Source: an uncultured Pseudomonadales bacterium
GTDB lineage: Bacteria; Pseudomonadota; Gammaproteobacteria; Pseudomonadales; Pseudohongiellaceae
DNA: 54,532 bases
Direction of reading: 5' to 3'
Assembly: GCA_905478195.1 (NCBI GenBank)
Contig: CAJQHM010000125.1
Span: 1-54,532, forward strand
In this document: piece by piece, positions 16,165 through 25,187 of the stretch
Layout of the letters: every line of letters begins with the position of its first letter
Numbering within the stretch: position 1 is the first letter of the stretch
Notes under the pieces: generated by a model
What the model was told of the DNA's origin: nothing
Seen by the model: only the letters and a program-made list of their open reading frames with translations
Database searches by the model: none
Position numbers and translations under genes: made by a program

Positions 16165-16941
16165 ATGGAGCTACATTACCGACAGTATTCCGAAGTGGGC
16201 CCGCCCCTGCTGATTTTGCATGGGCTGTTCGGCAGTCTTGGTAACTGGGGATGGCATAGCAAACAGCTTGCTGAGAGCTTCTCTGTCTATGGAGTGGATC
16301 TGCGTAACCACGGTGATTCGCCGCACTCTGAACGACTCGATTATCAAGTCATGGCCGAAGATGTGCGTCAGTTGGTAGAGCGCCTGAGTTTGGATTCATG
16401 TTCTATCATTGGCCATTCCATGGGCGGCAAGGTGGCTATGCAACTTGCCTTAAGTTACCCCGATCTACTTGAGAAACTGGTGGTGGTTGATATTGCGCCG
16501 GTAGCTTATCCCGAGGGTGCAGACAACCATATGAATGTGTTGGCGGCCATGGATGCAGTTAAACTTGACGAAGTGAAGAGCAGGACAGAGGCTGAAGTGA
16601 CTCTTAAGGGATTTATTCCAGAGGAGGCAATACGCAAATTTATACTGACAAACTTGATACGCAACGGACAGGGTTTGTTCGAGTGGCGGATCAACAAGGA
16701 TGCTATCAGGAAGAATTACCCGGCGCTGCGAGCGGCAGTAGTGGGCGAGAAGAGTTTCAAAAAGCCGGTGTTGTTCGTTAAGGGCGGTGCATCTAACTAT
16801 ATTCAGGCTGAACATGAGGAGGCGATTAGTGCGCTATTTCCCAACGCCTCCGTTAAGGTCGTCTTGGAGGCGGGACACTGGCTTCATGCGGAGCAGCCTC
16901 AGGCACTACAGAAACTATTGATGAACTTCCTGCTGGCTTAA
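16165..16941 (+). CDS. ybfF: Alpha/beta hydrolase, YbfF-like esterase
   Basis: Cytoplasmic esterase of the YbfF/ABHD11 group, reported to cleave acyl thioesters and short esters. ILHGLFGSLGNW near residue 17 is the oxyanion region, the nucleophile elbow GHSMGGK carries Ser near residue 88, and the catalytic His is in LEAGHWLHAEQP near residue 234. VDLRNHGDSPHS is diagnostic of the subgroup. The frame opens with TTG then ATG; ATG 16165 (258 aa) is preferred. It lies 10 nt after bcp and 36 nt before pdxJ on the same strand. The physiological substrate is not established. Confidence 0.9.
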   Translation: MELHYRQYSEVGPPLLILHGLFGSLGNWGWHSKQLAESFSVYGVDLRNHGDSPHSERLDYQVMAEDVRQLVERLSLDSCSIIGHSMGGKVAMQLALSYPDLLEKLVVVDIAPVAYPEGADNHMNVLAAMDAVKLDEVKSRTEAEVTLKGFIPEEAIRKFILTNLIRNGQGLFEWRINKDAIRKNYPALRAAVVGEKSFKKPVLFVKGGASNYIQAEHEEAISALFPNASVKVVLEAGHWLHAEQPQALQKLLMNFLLA

Positions 16942-16977
16942 TGAATAGCGGCATGAAAATTTACTAAAGGAAATGAT

Positions 16978-17718
16978 GTGACAGTACTCAGTGTCAATGT
17001 AAACAAGATCGCCTTACTGCGAAATTCCCGCGGCAGGGACTTTCCTTCTGTGCTCGGATTCAGCGAGCAACTAATCGACCTGGGAGTAAGGGGTATTACG
17101 GTACACCCGAGACCCGACGAGCGTCATGTTACACGCCGGGATGTCTATGAGCTTAGCGAAATGCTAAAAGACAAACCGCAGGTGGAATTTAATATAGAAG
17201 GCTATCCGTCTGCAGATTTTATCAAGATGGTGCTGCAGGTGTGCCCGGATCAATGCACCTTGGTGCCTGATTCGCCCGATCAGCTCACCTCGGATCATGG
17301 CTGGAATGTTGTCGAAAATAGAGCGACCTTGCTCGGGGTGCTAGGCGATCTGCGAGAGAAAAATATTCGTAGCAGCCTCTTTCTCGACCCGGATCTGGAA
17401 ATGCTGGAGCAGGTGCCCAGTGTTGGAGCAGATCGAATCGAGCTTTATACAGAGGACTATGCGAGTAATTTTGCAAGGCCTGAGCAAGATGCTGTCCTTG
17501 AGCGTTATCGACTAACGGCGCAAAGAACAGGACAATTAGGTATAGGTCTCAACGCGGGGCACGATCTGGACCTTCAGAATTTGTCTAAGTTTCTGGAGAT
17601 TCCGAATATTCTGGAAGTGTCCATCGGTCATGCATTGGTAGTGGAGTCTCTACAACTGGGCGTTGCCGAGGTGATTTCTCGGTATCTGGCCATCGTAGAT
17701 GGCGAAGGGATAGAGTAA
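16978..17718 (+). CDS. pdxJ: Pyridoxine 5'-phosphate synthase
   Basis: Condenses 1-deoxyxylulose 5-phosphate with 3-amino-2-oxopropyl phosphate to give pyridoxine 5'-phosphate in vitamin B6 synthesis. Family signatures are visible: LSVNVNKIALLRNSRG at the N-terminus, GITVHPRPDERHV near residue 40, VEFNIEGYPS near 65, and GLNAGHDLDLQNL near 190, ending SIGHALVVESLQLG. The start is GTG at 16978 with AAAGGA 6 nt upstream; the ATG just before it is out of frame. Length 246 aa is normal. The bcp-ybfF-pdxJ run suggests co-transcription. pdxH, the next enzyme of the pathway, is in this window at 26.9 kb. Confidence 0.96.
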   Translation: MTVLSVNVNKIALLRNSRGRDFPSVLGFSEQLIDLGVRGITVHPRPDERHVTRRDVYELSEMLKDKPQVEFNIEGYPSADFIKMVLQVCPDQCTLVPDSPDQLTSDHGWNVVENRATLLGVLGDLREKNIRSSLFLDPDLEMLEQVPSVGADRIELYTEDYASNFARPEQDAVLERYRLTAQRTGQLGIGLNAGHDLDLQNLSKFLEIPNILEVSIGHALVVESLQLGVAEVISRYLAIVDGEGIE

Positions 17719-17825
17719 GGATAGAGCAAGGCGCAGCCTAAGATCCCCAGTATTAAGTTAGGGTTCAGCCCCCGCGCCTATACTGCTAGTTCAAGATAGA
17801 GTTCACTCACTTGGGAGTAGCCATC

Positions 17826-18743
17826 ATGACTAGAAGTATGACGAGCAGACAACTAAAACTACTAAGTATTCCCCGTTGCATCGGCATCCTGGTGGCGCTG
17901 GTTCTATTGATGCCCGGCACCGTCTTTGCGACACATTTCGAACTCTCACGCCCGGCGAGTCAGATTGAGCTAATTAGCCGCCAGCTTGCTGTCGACCTTC
18001 GCTATACGCGCAACTATGGTTCCGTGCGTCAACGTGCGCTGATGCTTAGCAGGGAAGCCTCGCAGCTAGTGGATACGCTGCGCAGGAATCGCAGCAACTC
18101 TCGGGTTCGCTCGCAATTCAAAGACGTGAGGCGCGGCTATGAAAAGCTAGAGCAGGCTTTTTTCAGAGCAGATAGGCGCGATCATGTGCCGCAGCTGTAT
18201 CGAGAAATAACTCTGTTAAGCAACCTCTTTGGCAATCTTAGCGATGAGTTCTACTATGCTGGGCTGGGACCGCGGGGCAATGGATTTGACTATGGCAATG
18301 TGCGTTCAGGCAGGGTCATTATATGCTCGCGTAATTACAGTTACGGTCGCAATGATTCTCGTGCTAGAGGCCTCATAGTGCCTCGCAGAGAGCGCGCGGT
18401 GCCGCCGGTTTTCCGCGGTAATAGTGCACTTGAACCCAATCGGCAGGGAGGCAGGGGTGGCCGTCAAGACCGGGGAGTAGATGAGCCAAGCAGGCTCAAT
18501 CAGGGGTCTCGCGGGGCGCCCAAGTTCGATCATAGCAGCCCGGTTCTGGAAAGGCAGGGGCGGCAGAACAGAGAGAGGCGCGATCTCGAAGGCCAGGCTA
18601 GACAGAATCGATCTCCTGTCACCGCGCGTCAATCTGCAAGAGGCGATAGAGGCGAAAGAGATAATAAAGGTAATAGAGGTCAGAGAATTCGTAGCGGCCG
18701 TGTTACCCAGTCGGAGACGGCGCGCCGTAATCACTACGAGTGA
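17826..18743 (+). CDS. Unrecognised secreted protein with Arg/Gly-rich disordered C-terminus
   Basis: No family recognised. ATG 17826 follows TTGGGAG at 9 nt; a TTG at 17811 is a weaker alternative. A long signal peptide (residues about 14-38, GILVALVLLMPGTVFA) leads to a helical region of about 110 residues rich in Arg (LRYTRNYGSVRQ, VDTLRRNRSNSRV, RADRRDHVPQL). From about residue 165 onwards the chain is low-complexity, rich in Arg, Gly, Gln, Asn and Ser (GGRGGRQDRG, RQGRQNRERRD), with strong positive charge. Such a tail could bind nucleic acid, polyanions or envelope polymers; this is inference. It stands alone between pdxJ and an MFS gene. Confidence 0.72.
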   Translation: MTRSMTSRQLKLLSIPRCIGILVALVLLMPGTVFATHFELSRPASQIELISRQLAVDLRYTRNYGSVRQRALMLSREASQLVDTLRRNRSNSRVRSQFKDVRRGYEKLEQAFFRADRRDHVPQLYREITLLSNLFGNLSDEFYYAGLGPRGNGFDYGNVRSGRVIICSRNYSYGRNDSRARGLIVPRRERAVPPVFRGNSALEPNRQGGRGGRQDRGVDEPSRLNQGSRGAPKFDHSSPVLERQGRQNRERRDLEGQARQNRSPVTARQSARGDRGERDNKGNRGQRIRSGRVTQSETARRNHYE

Positions 18744-18810
18744 GCGGCGGTGTGCTTGCTTTCTCAATGTGTTCCTCGGTCCAGCCAGTCACTCTTCCCC
18801 GTCATGCTAT

Positions 18811-18829
18811 AAAGATTGTATCAATCTTT
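18811..18829. repeat. AT-rich inverted repeat upstream of MFS gene
   Basis: AAAGATTG (18811-18818) and CAATCTTT (18822-18829) are exact inverted copies separated by TAT. A weaker GC hairpin, GCCTG/CAGGC, lies at 18866-18881. The first could be a regulator operator or a weak terminator of the preceding gene. Confidence 0.45.
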
Positions 18830-18926
18830 GAGGAAATAGAGTCAGGTGTAATTCATATGGTTATGGCCTGAATACGCAGGCTTTATATGTACTATAAAGA
18901 CATCATCGATTAAACTGTGAACTCCC

Positions 18927-20264
18927 TTGAGGTTGCCGTGCAGTGATCCTCATGATTTCCTTCCGCATTTAAGAACTGGAATAAGATTGAACGAGATTCG
19001 ACCCCATGATCGTTTCTATTATGGTTACTGGATCGTATTTGCGGGGTTCATCACGCAATTCGTTGCCGTAGGCATGACTAACTATGTAGTAGGTTCCTTC
19101 CTCATTCCCATGACGGAGGAGTTTGGCTGGACGCGCGCCGAATTTAGTCTTTCCAGGTCCATAGGTCAGGTAGTTCTTGCTAGCACCGGATTTGTCATTG
19201 GTTCTTATATAGATCGCTATGGTGGGCGCCGCTTTATTATTGCGGGGGCGCTCATTCTTGCCAGTGCTACTTATAGTCTCGGAAGCATAACCACTCTGGG
19301 TCAGTGGCTGTTATTGAATGGACTGATGCTTACCGCTGGCGCGGCCTTGATCGGGAACCTGGTTGTAAATGTCACTCTGGGAAAATGGTTTGTAGAGCGC
19401 CGCGGCAGAGCGGTGGCAGTGGCCGGAATGGGCATTTCCCTGTCGGGCATCATACTGCCGATGCTGTCGACATGGTTGGTGGATGAATTTGGCTGGCGCT
19501 ACTCCTGGAGGTTATTGGGGATTGTTGCAGGCTTGATCACGCTACCCATGGCACTAATCGTGCGCCGCAGACCGGAAGATCATGACCTGCATCCAGATGG
19601 GAAATCTGAACTGCAGATGGCAGAGGGCCACGGTGAGGCAGCGAAAGCCGATTTTGAAAATTCCATGACACGGGCGCAGGCAATGCGCACCTCCAGTTTC
19701 TATTTCCTGGTATTAGCCTTCGGTCTATTCCAAATTTCTATAACGGTTATGCTGATTCAGACTATTCCGCTGATGACCGATGCCGGCTATTCCAGGCTGA
19801 TAGCCTCTTCAATGATTTCCCTGGCTTCTCTGCCCGCTTTCCTGAGCAAGCCCTTCTGGGGCATTCTTATCGATAGATATAGCCCAAGGAAGCTTGCCGC
19901 CTTAGGAGCGGCAGTTACTGGCAGCGCGGTGATGGTCATTGTTCTCAGCGTTGCGAATCGGATAGATCTCTTGGTCTATGCGGGTTTTTTTATGATGGGA
20001 ATAGGGTGGGGCGGACTGTTGCCGTTGCAGGAAGTCATTTGGGCTACCTTCTTCGGGCGCCGCTATCTCGGTTCGGTAAGATCTACCGCGATGCCATTTA
20101 CCTTCGGCATGTCCGCCTTGGGCCCTGTGTTGGTCGCCTACTATTATGATCTGGTGGGTAATTACGATCTTGCCTTATTAGTAATTGCCTTGTGTAATAT
20201 TGCCTCGGCCGTCATGCTATTTCGTATGAAAAATACGCAGCGCGCTAGCAAATCTAACAAATAG
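18927..20264 (+). CDS. MFS transporter (monocarboxylate/oxalate-formate antiporter-like)
   Basis: Twelve-helix major facilitator permease of the inner membrane. The start FYYGYWIVFAGFITQFVAVG and WTRAEFSLSRSIGQV, DRYGGRRFI (loop 2-3), GKWFVERRGRAVAVAGMG (loop 4-5) and LIDRYSPRKLA (loop 8-9) are MFS motifs, closest to the monocarboxylate and oxalate-formate subgroup. A cytoplasmic middle loop follows helix 6 (RRRPEDHDLHPDGKS). The start is uncertain: TTG 18927 opens the frame, TTG 18987 begins closer to the conserved region with GGA upstream, and there is no in-frame ATG between. The substrate cannot be deduced; organic acids are likely. Confidence 0.85.
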   Translation: MRLPCSDPHDFLPHLRTGIRLNEIRPHDRFYYGYWIVFAGFITQFVAVGMTNYVVGSFLIPMTEEFGWTRAEFSLSRSIGQVVLASTGFVIGSYIDRYGGRRFIIAGALILASATYSLGSITTLGQWLLLNGLMLTAGAALIGNLVVNVTLGKWFVERRGRAVAVAGMGISLSGIILPMLSTWLVDEFGWRYSWRLLGIVAGLITLPMALIVRRRPEDHDLHPDGKSELQMAEGHGEAAKADFENSMTRAQAMRTSSFYFLVLAFGLFQISITVMLIQTIPLMTDAGYSRLIASSMISLASLPAFLSKPFWGILIDRYSPRKLAALGAAVTGSAVMVIVLSVANRIDLLVYAGFFMMGIGWGGLLPLQEVIWATFFGRRYLGSVRSTAMPFTFGMSALGPVLVAYYYDLVGNYDLALLVIALCNIASAVMLFRMKNTQRASKSNK

Positions 20265-20337
20265 GTTGCTCGCAGTTACTGTGACGTTGCACATGAGCTA
20301 GCACGGCAGAAAGCCCCCAATTAACCGCCTTTAATTG

Positions 20338-20353
20338 TGTGACGTCCTTCACA
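20338..20353 (+). promoter_or_regulatory. Perfect CRP/Vfr-type palindrome
   Basis: TGTGA-N6-TCACA matches the CRP consensus half-sites exactly. It lies 168 nt upstream of the GNAT start at 20521 and 73 nt after the MFS stop. A degenerate copy beginning TGTGACGT at 20280 lies 58 nt upstream. The regulated promoter would be that of the GNAT gene; no obvious -10 was identified between. Confidence 0.5.
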
Positions 20354-20520
20354 GTTTTCTCGTTGAAGTGCGTGTCAATCAGTGTTCTGTATGAGAATGA
20401 AATATTGCAGGGAGGTGTTCCTGATTAGCAAGCATAGACCAGTTCGATTGTTGGTCGCTTAACTAGAGTTAACTTAACTTGGTACGCCGAAGAGTTTGCG
20501 TTTCGATTGGATCGATAAAG

Positions 20521-20922
20521 ATGTTTCAGGAATTACAGTGTGGCATGCCAGACGTCAAAGTAACCAAGCCTAATGGTCTGGCATCTAGTCTGTTTTTCCA
20601 TGTTTACAGTGGGGGCAATGCTATAGGCTTCGCCCAGTTGAGTTCCCTTACTACGAACAACTATCGAAGGCCACTTCCTCGCAGTGACGTGAGCGATGCA
20701 CCCGGCGTTAGCTACTGTCTCAAAATCATTGAGGTTAGCCAGAACTACCGCAACAAGGGAATTGGGTCTGCTCTTTTGGATCAGGTTATTGATTTCTGTA
20801 AAGATGAGCGTGTTGTTTCTATCTATGGTGAGGCCAAGGGCGACTCTGTCGGGCTGCGTCGCTGGTACGAAGGTAAGGGCTTCGAACTGGATAGTGTCGA
20901 CAATATTCAACTCTCCTTCTAG
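20521..20922 (+). CDS. GNAT family N-acetyltransferase
   Basis: Small acetyltransferase that would move acetyl from acetyl-CoA to an amine. The C-terminal half has motif A VSQNYRNKGIGSALLDQVI (the R/Q-x-x-G-x-G/A loop as RNKGIG) and motif B-like SVGLRRWYEGKGFEL. The N-terminal half is diverged. ATG 20521 (133 aa) is preferred to TTG 20479, which has no ribosome binding site. The long upstream region contains a perfect CRP-type site at 20338-20353 and a triplet of TTAACT hexamers at 20459-20479. It is monocistronic; tesA converges from downstream. Substrate unknown. Confidence 0.8.
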   Translation: MFQELQCGMPDVKVTKPNGLASSLFFHVYSGGNAIGFAQLSSLTTNNYRRPLPRSDVSDAPGVSYCLKIIEVSQNYRNKGIGSALLDQVIDFCKDERVVSIYGEAKGDSVGLRRWYEGKGFELDSVDNIQLSF

Positions 20923-20994
20923 AGAGCATTCTTAGGCTTCGCCTTACTCCGTGCTATCTCGCACTACTCAATTTCAAATTGCTACTCTTACGTT

Positions 20995-21630
20995 TTACAG
21001 TAAGCGATCAAGCTGCGGCTTTAGTATGGGCCAGACATTGTCGAGGATCATGAATTGAGCCTCGGCGCGAGGGTGAATGCCGTCGTTCTGCATGAGTTCT
21101 GGTTGCTGTGGAATTCCCTCTATGAGAAACGGCACCAGAGGAAGTGATTTCTTCTTGGCCAGGTCTGCATAGGTGTTGAAGAAGGGCAGGGTGTAGCGAG
21201 GACCATAGTTTGGCGGAATCTGAATGCCGGTGAGAATCACCTGTGCGCCGGCAGCTTGAGCCAGTTCTATCATCTCGACCAGGTTCGCTCGCATAAGATT
21301 CACAGGCAAGCCGCGCAGGCCATCGTTGCCGCCTAGCTCCAAGATCATTATATCTGGCTCGTAACTGTCCAGCATCGCCGGCAGCCTGGCGAGACCGCCG
21401 GTTGTGGTTTCACCACTTACACTGCCGTTGATGACCTCTACCGCTAGTTGTTCCTCGTTGAGCCTAGTCTGTAAAAGATTGACCCAGCCTTGATCTTCCT
21501 CGATGCCATAGGACGCGCTGAGGCTATCTCCATAGATCAGGAGGCTTATCCCGTCTTCAGCTGCCCAGCTGCTGGCATTGAACGCACAGCTCAGGCAAAA
21601 AACGCATAGTCGAATTAAAAGGGGTCTCAT
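20995..21630 (-). CDS. tesA: Arylesterase / acyl-CoA thioesterase I, GDSL family
   Basis: Periplasmic SGNH hydrolase (thioesterase I, protease I, lysophospholipase L1). The signal peptide spans residues 1-24 (ending SSWAAED). Block I IYGDSLSASYG carries the nucleophile Ser, block II NGSVSGETTTGGL the Gly, block III ILELGGNDGLRGLP the Asn, and block V DGIHPRAEAQ the Asp-His pair. Length 211 aa agrees with E. coli TesA. It is divergent from ybbA-ybbP across 184 nt, the same arrangement as in E. coli, which supports orthology. Confidence 0.94.
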   Translation of the reverse strand: MRPLLIRLCVFCLSCAFNASSWAAEDGISLLIYGDSLSASYGIEEDQGWVNLLQTRLNEEQLAVEVINGSVSGETTTGGLARLPAMLDSYEPDIMILELGGNDGLRGLPVNLMRANLVEMIELAQAAGAQVILTGIQIPPNYGPRYTLPFFNTYADLAKKKSLPLVPFLIEGIPQQPELMQNDGIHPRAEAQFMILDNVWPILKPQLDRLL

Positions 21631-21814
21631 CGCATCAAAAGCATATGTAGTGGAATAATATGGTAAACCAGTATTGTCTCACCGACGTACAAAATGTGTG
21701 TGATTCGGTTAAGACTGTATTCTATAGAGACGATTGCCTAATGCAATCCATACTGGCCAAGCAAATTAGACTATAATCACTACATCCGTAGTTGCTGTAA
21801 GAGACCCTAACTAA

Positions 21815-22516
21815 ATGATTCGTATTGAAAACCTAACTAAGAGCGTTGATACCAGCGAGGGTCTGCTGACCATCCTGGATTCCGTCAGTCTAAATATTGA
21901 TGAAGGGCAGGCGGTTGCTATCGTCGGTGCCTCCGGTTCGGGTAAGTCGACACTATTGGGTTTGATGGCGGGGCTGGATAAGGCTACATCCGGCGATGTT
22001 GTATTGGACGGTAATAGTCTCAATGCGATGGATGAGGAGCAGCGTGCCATATTGCGAGGCAAGTTGGTCGGGTTCGTCTTTCAATCATTTCAGTTGTTGC
22101 CCAGTTTGACAGCGTTGGAAAATGTGATGTTGCCCATCGAGTTAAAGGGCGATTCGGCTGCAAGTGAGAAGGCAAAGAATCTGCTGGCAAGGGTGGGCCT
22201 GGAAGAACGTGGCCATCATTACCCGAATCAGCTCTCAGGTGGTGAGCAGCAGCGAGTGGCTATCGCCAGAGCGTTTGCTACCGAGGCGCGTATCCTGTTC
22301 GCCGATGAACCTACGGGCAATCTCGACACGGCGACAGGCGCAAAGATTGTAGAACTGCTATTCGACCTGAACCGTGAATTCTCTACGACGCTGGTGCTGG
22401 TAACACATGATGAGCGACTCGCGCAGAAGTGTGATCGCATCGTCAGGCTGGTGGCCGGCGAAGTGGTGAGCGATAAAGAAACCAGCGCCAGGCAAGGAGA
22501 AGTAGCGAGTGTCTGA
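21815..22516 (+). CDS. ybbA: ABC transporter ATP-binding protein, YbbA (LolD/MacB-type)
   Basis: ATPase of an FtsX-type ABC complex of the inner membrane. Walker A GASGSGKST lies at residues 38-46, the signature LSGGEQQR near 140, Walker B ILFADEPTGNLD near 159, and the switch His in LVTHDERLA near 190. It resembles E. coli YbbA and LolD. Its stop overlaps the start of the permease gene by 8 nt, indicating translational coupling. The divergent tesA gene is the expected neighbour. The complex is presumed to move or release a lipid or envelope molecule; the substrate is not known from the sequence. Confidence 0.94.
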   Translation: MIRIENLTKSVDTSEGLLTILDSVSLNIDEGQAVAIVGASGSGKSTLLGLMAGLDKATSGDVVLDGNSLNAMDEEQRAILRGKLVGFVFQSFQLLPSLTALENVMLPIELKGDSAASEKAKNLLARVGLEERGHHYPNQLSGGEQQRVAIARAFATEARILFADEPTGNLDTATGAKIVELLFDLNREFSTTLVLVTHDERLAQKCDRIVRLVAGEVVSDKETSARQGEVASV

Positions 22517-25187
22517 CGCGGTAAGTTCCCTGAGCAGTAATAAGTCGTTCTCAACTCTCTTCTCACTGGCGCTGCGCCTGTTATGGCGGGACTGGCAGGG
22601 TGGAGAGATTCGGCTGCTATTTATCGCCCTGGTCATGGCGGTTACTTCGGTAACTGGTATCGCTCTGTTCACCGACCGACTGGAAAAGGCGCTACTGCTC
22701 GAATCTGCCAATATGCTAGCGGCAGACAGGGTGTTGGGTAGCGGGCGGCAACCACCGCAAGAGATTTTGCTAGAGGCCGAGTCTCTTGGGCTGCGCACCG
22801 CGCGTACCCTTTCCTTTACCTCCATGGCATTTTCCGACACTGGCAATATGCTAGTCGCAGCGAAGGCGGTAAGCGACGCCTACCCCTTGCGTGGTGAAGT
22901 GATCATAGCCGATCAACCATTCATTCGTGGAGCGCCTATTGTCAGTGGGCCGCCCCCCGGAGAAGTTTGGCTAGAATCCAGAGCCCTGCCTGCTCTGGGG
23001 ATAGACGTAGGCGACTCGGTGTTCGTCGGTGAGGCAGAACTCACCGTGAGCAAGATCATCATTGCGGAGCCAGATCGACAGCAAGGCGGCATGATGGATA
23101 ATGCCGGTCCACGGCTCATGTTAAACATGGCGGATGTGGAGCAAACCAATGTCGTGCAGCTAGGCAGTCGCGTCAGCTATCGTTATCTTTTTGCGGGAGA
23201 AGAGTTAGAGACCCTGGATTCGTTTAGTGAATGGATCGCTGAACAATACGAAGGCGAATACAGAATTAGAGACGTTCGCGATGAAAGCGAAGAGATTAGT
23301 GATGCGCTCAACAAGGCGGAGAGTTTTCTTTTGTTGGGCTCGTTGTTTGCAGTACTGCTTGCCGGAGTCGCTATCGCATTAACTGCGAAACGCTACAGCG
23401 AGCGACACTACGACTACGTAGCCATACTTAAGACATTTGGCTGCACCTCGAATGAGATAGGGGTTATCTATCTGGCGATACAGTCTGTGCTGGTATTTGT
23501 TTCGATTGTGTTTGGCTGCCTGCTTGGCTGGTTGGTTCATCACGTAATACTGCGCCTCCTGGAGGCCGTCATTACGGTGGATCTTCCCGCTGCTGGATAT
23601 CAGCCTTTCGTGATCGGTTCTCTAACAGCTGTCATATGTTTGCTTTCCTTCGCCCTGCCTCCGCTTTTGGCTCTGCGTGCGACTTCGCCACTGCGAGTGC
23701 TGCGTAAAGACCTCGATCAACAGAAATTTGGTGCCAATGTGCCCTACGCCTTCGGCATTCTAGGCACGATTTTCCTCGTGTACTGGTATAGCCAGGATTT
23801 TATCCTGACGACAGTTTTGGTTAGTTCCGTGGCCGCCATTGCCCTATTTCTCTCGGTGCTCTCTTATTTTCTACTTCGGTCCAGTAGTTCGGTAGGCATG
23901 AAAGCGGGTAGTGCGTGGAAGCTGGCGATGACCGCCGCACGCCGAAGACGTAAGCAGAATGTGCTGCAGGTGATGGTTTTTTCCGTGACGATCATGTCAT
24001 TGCTTATTCTCACCCTGTTACGTACAGATCTGATCGATGATTGGCAGAGTCAGCTACCAGAGAACACGCCGAATCATTTTATGATGAATATCACTCAATC
24101 TCAGATCGACGGTATAGAAACTTTCTTTTCAGAGAACGATGTCCAGAGCAATGCGTTCTATCCGCTGATTAGTGCCAGGGTGATCTCTGTGAATGGCGAG
24201 ATCCCCGAGCCGGAGGACGAGCTAGGCGCTGACGATGAGCGCAGCAGTATTACCGAGGATGCGCAATCTAACGAAGAGGGGGGCAGTCTCTACGATCAGG
24301 CGCGAAGCGAACTCGACTCCACCACCGCCAATGCCAGTACCGAAGAGGGAGAGGCCGACGCGGAGCAGGGACAGGTGCGAGGACGCTTAGGTCGTCGTCA
24401 GGTTACCTGGGCCGACGAACTACCTCGCGACAACCTTATAACCAATGGTGACTGGTGGGGAGAAGGTGCTGCTCCCGGCTATGTCTCTATCGAAGATGAT
24501 TATGCGGGCTGGCTGGATATCGAGATTGGGGATAGAGTCGAATTCGAAATCAATCAGCAGACCGTGTTTGCCGAGGTGAGCAGTTTTCGCAGCGTGCGCT
24601 GGGACAATATGCAGCCAAACTTTTTTATAATTTTTTCGCCGGGTACTATCGATCATCTTGGGGCGACCTTCATATCTACCGCTCTTATGGAAAGCGATCA
24701 GAAGATATTGCTCAATGATTTAGTACGCCTTTTCCCTACGATGGTTGTTATAGAAATAGACGCGTTAATCGAGCAGGTACAAAATATTATTGCTCAGGTC
24801 ACATCGGCGATCGAATTGATCTCGGTGCTTGTGCTCGTATGTGGTGCGCTAGTCTTGCTGGCATGCGTAAACGCAACGCTGGATGAACGCTTTCATGAGA
24901 ACGCTATTTTGCGTACCCTCGGTGCGGGCAAGAGGTTGATTCTCAGCAGTCTGCTAATCGAATTTGCCAGTATCGGCGCGCTGGCCGGGATTATTGCCAC
25001 TGTAGGTGCCGAGGCGAGTCTGTACTATCTGCAGGAGCAGGTCTTCGAGCAGGAATTTAATCTGCACTACTGGGTATGGATAGCCGGGCCGCTACTTGGC
25101 ATGGTGCTGATTGCTGGCTTGGGAATGAACTCTACCCGTGAGGTTGTGAGCACTAGCCCGCTGAATGTCTTGCGCAGAGTCGTGTGA
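22509..25187 (+). CDS. ybbP: ABC transporter permease, YbbP (FtsX-like), with acidic insertion
   Basis: Large inner-membrane permease, partner of YbbA. GTG at 22509 overlaps the ybbA stop. A helix near residue 30 (LLFIALVMAVTSVTGIALFT) precedes a large periplasmic domain, then an FtsX core of helices near residues 270-460 (LLLGSLFAVLLAGVAIALTA onward) and a second set near the C-terminus (AIELISVLVLVCGALVLLAC), ending with the conserved NVLRRVV. At 892 aa it is longer than E. coli YbbP (about 800 aa). The excess includes a low-complexity acidic stretch at about residues 564-622, rich in Glu, Asp and Ser, absent from typical homologues as I recall them. Confidence 0.92.
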   Translation: MSDAVSSLSSNKSFSTLFSLALRLLWRDWQGGEIRLLFIALVMAVTSVTGIALFTDRLEKALLLESANMLAADRVLGSGRQPPQEILLEAESLGLRTARTLSFTSMAFSDTGNMLVAAKAVSDAYPLRGEVIIADQPFIRGAPIVSGPPPGEVWLESRALPALGIDVGDSVFVGEAELTVSKIIIAEPDRQQGGMMDNAGPRLMLNMADVEQTNVVQLGSRVSYRYLFAGEELETLDSFSEWIAEQYEGEYRIRDVRDESEEISDALNKAESFLLLGSLFAVLLAGVAIALTAKRYSERHYDYVAILKTFGCTSNEIGVIYLAIQSVLVFVSIVFGCLLGWLVHHVILRLLEAVITVDLPAAGYQPFVIGSLTAVICLLSFALPPLLALRATSPLRVLRKDLDQQKFGANVPYAFGILGTIFLVYWYSQDFILTTVLVSSVAAIALFLSVLSYFLLRSSSSVGMKAGSAWKLAMTAARRRRKQNVLQVMVFSVTIMSLLILTLLRTDLIDDWQSQLPENTPNHFMMNITQSQIDGIETFFSENDVQSNAFYPLISARVISVNGEIPEPEDELGADDERSSITEDAQSNEEGGSLYDQARSELDSTTANASTEEGEADAEQGQVRGRLGRRQVTWADELPRDNLITNGDWWGEGAAPGYVSIEDDYAGWLDIEIGDRVEFEINQQTVFAEVSSFRSVRWDNMQPNFFIIFSPGTIDHLGATFISTALMESDQKILLNDLVRLFPTMVVIEIDALIEQVQNIIAQVTSAIELISVLVLVCGALVLLACVNATLDERFHENAILRTLGAGKRLILSSLLIEFASIGALAGIIATVGAEASLYYLQEQVFEQEFNLHYWVWIAGPLLGMVLIAGLGMNSTREVVSTSPLNVLRRVV

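Noticed and set aside
18306-18767. Minus-strand open frame across the Arg-rich protein
   Set aside because: Antisense to a gene with a convincing signal peptide; the translation has no recognisable features and follows from Arg-rich codons.
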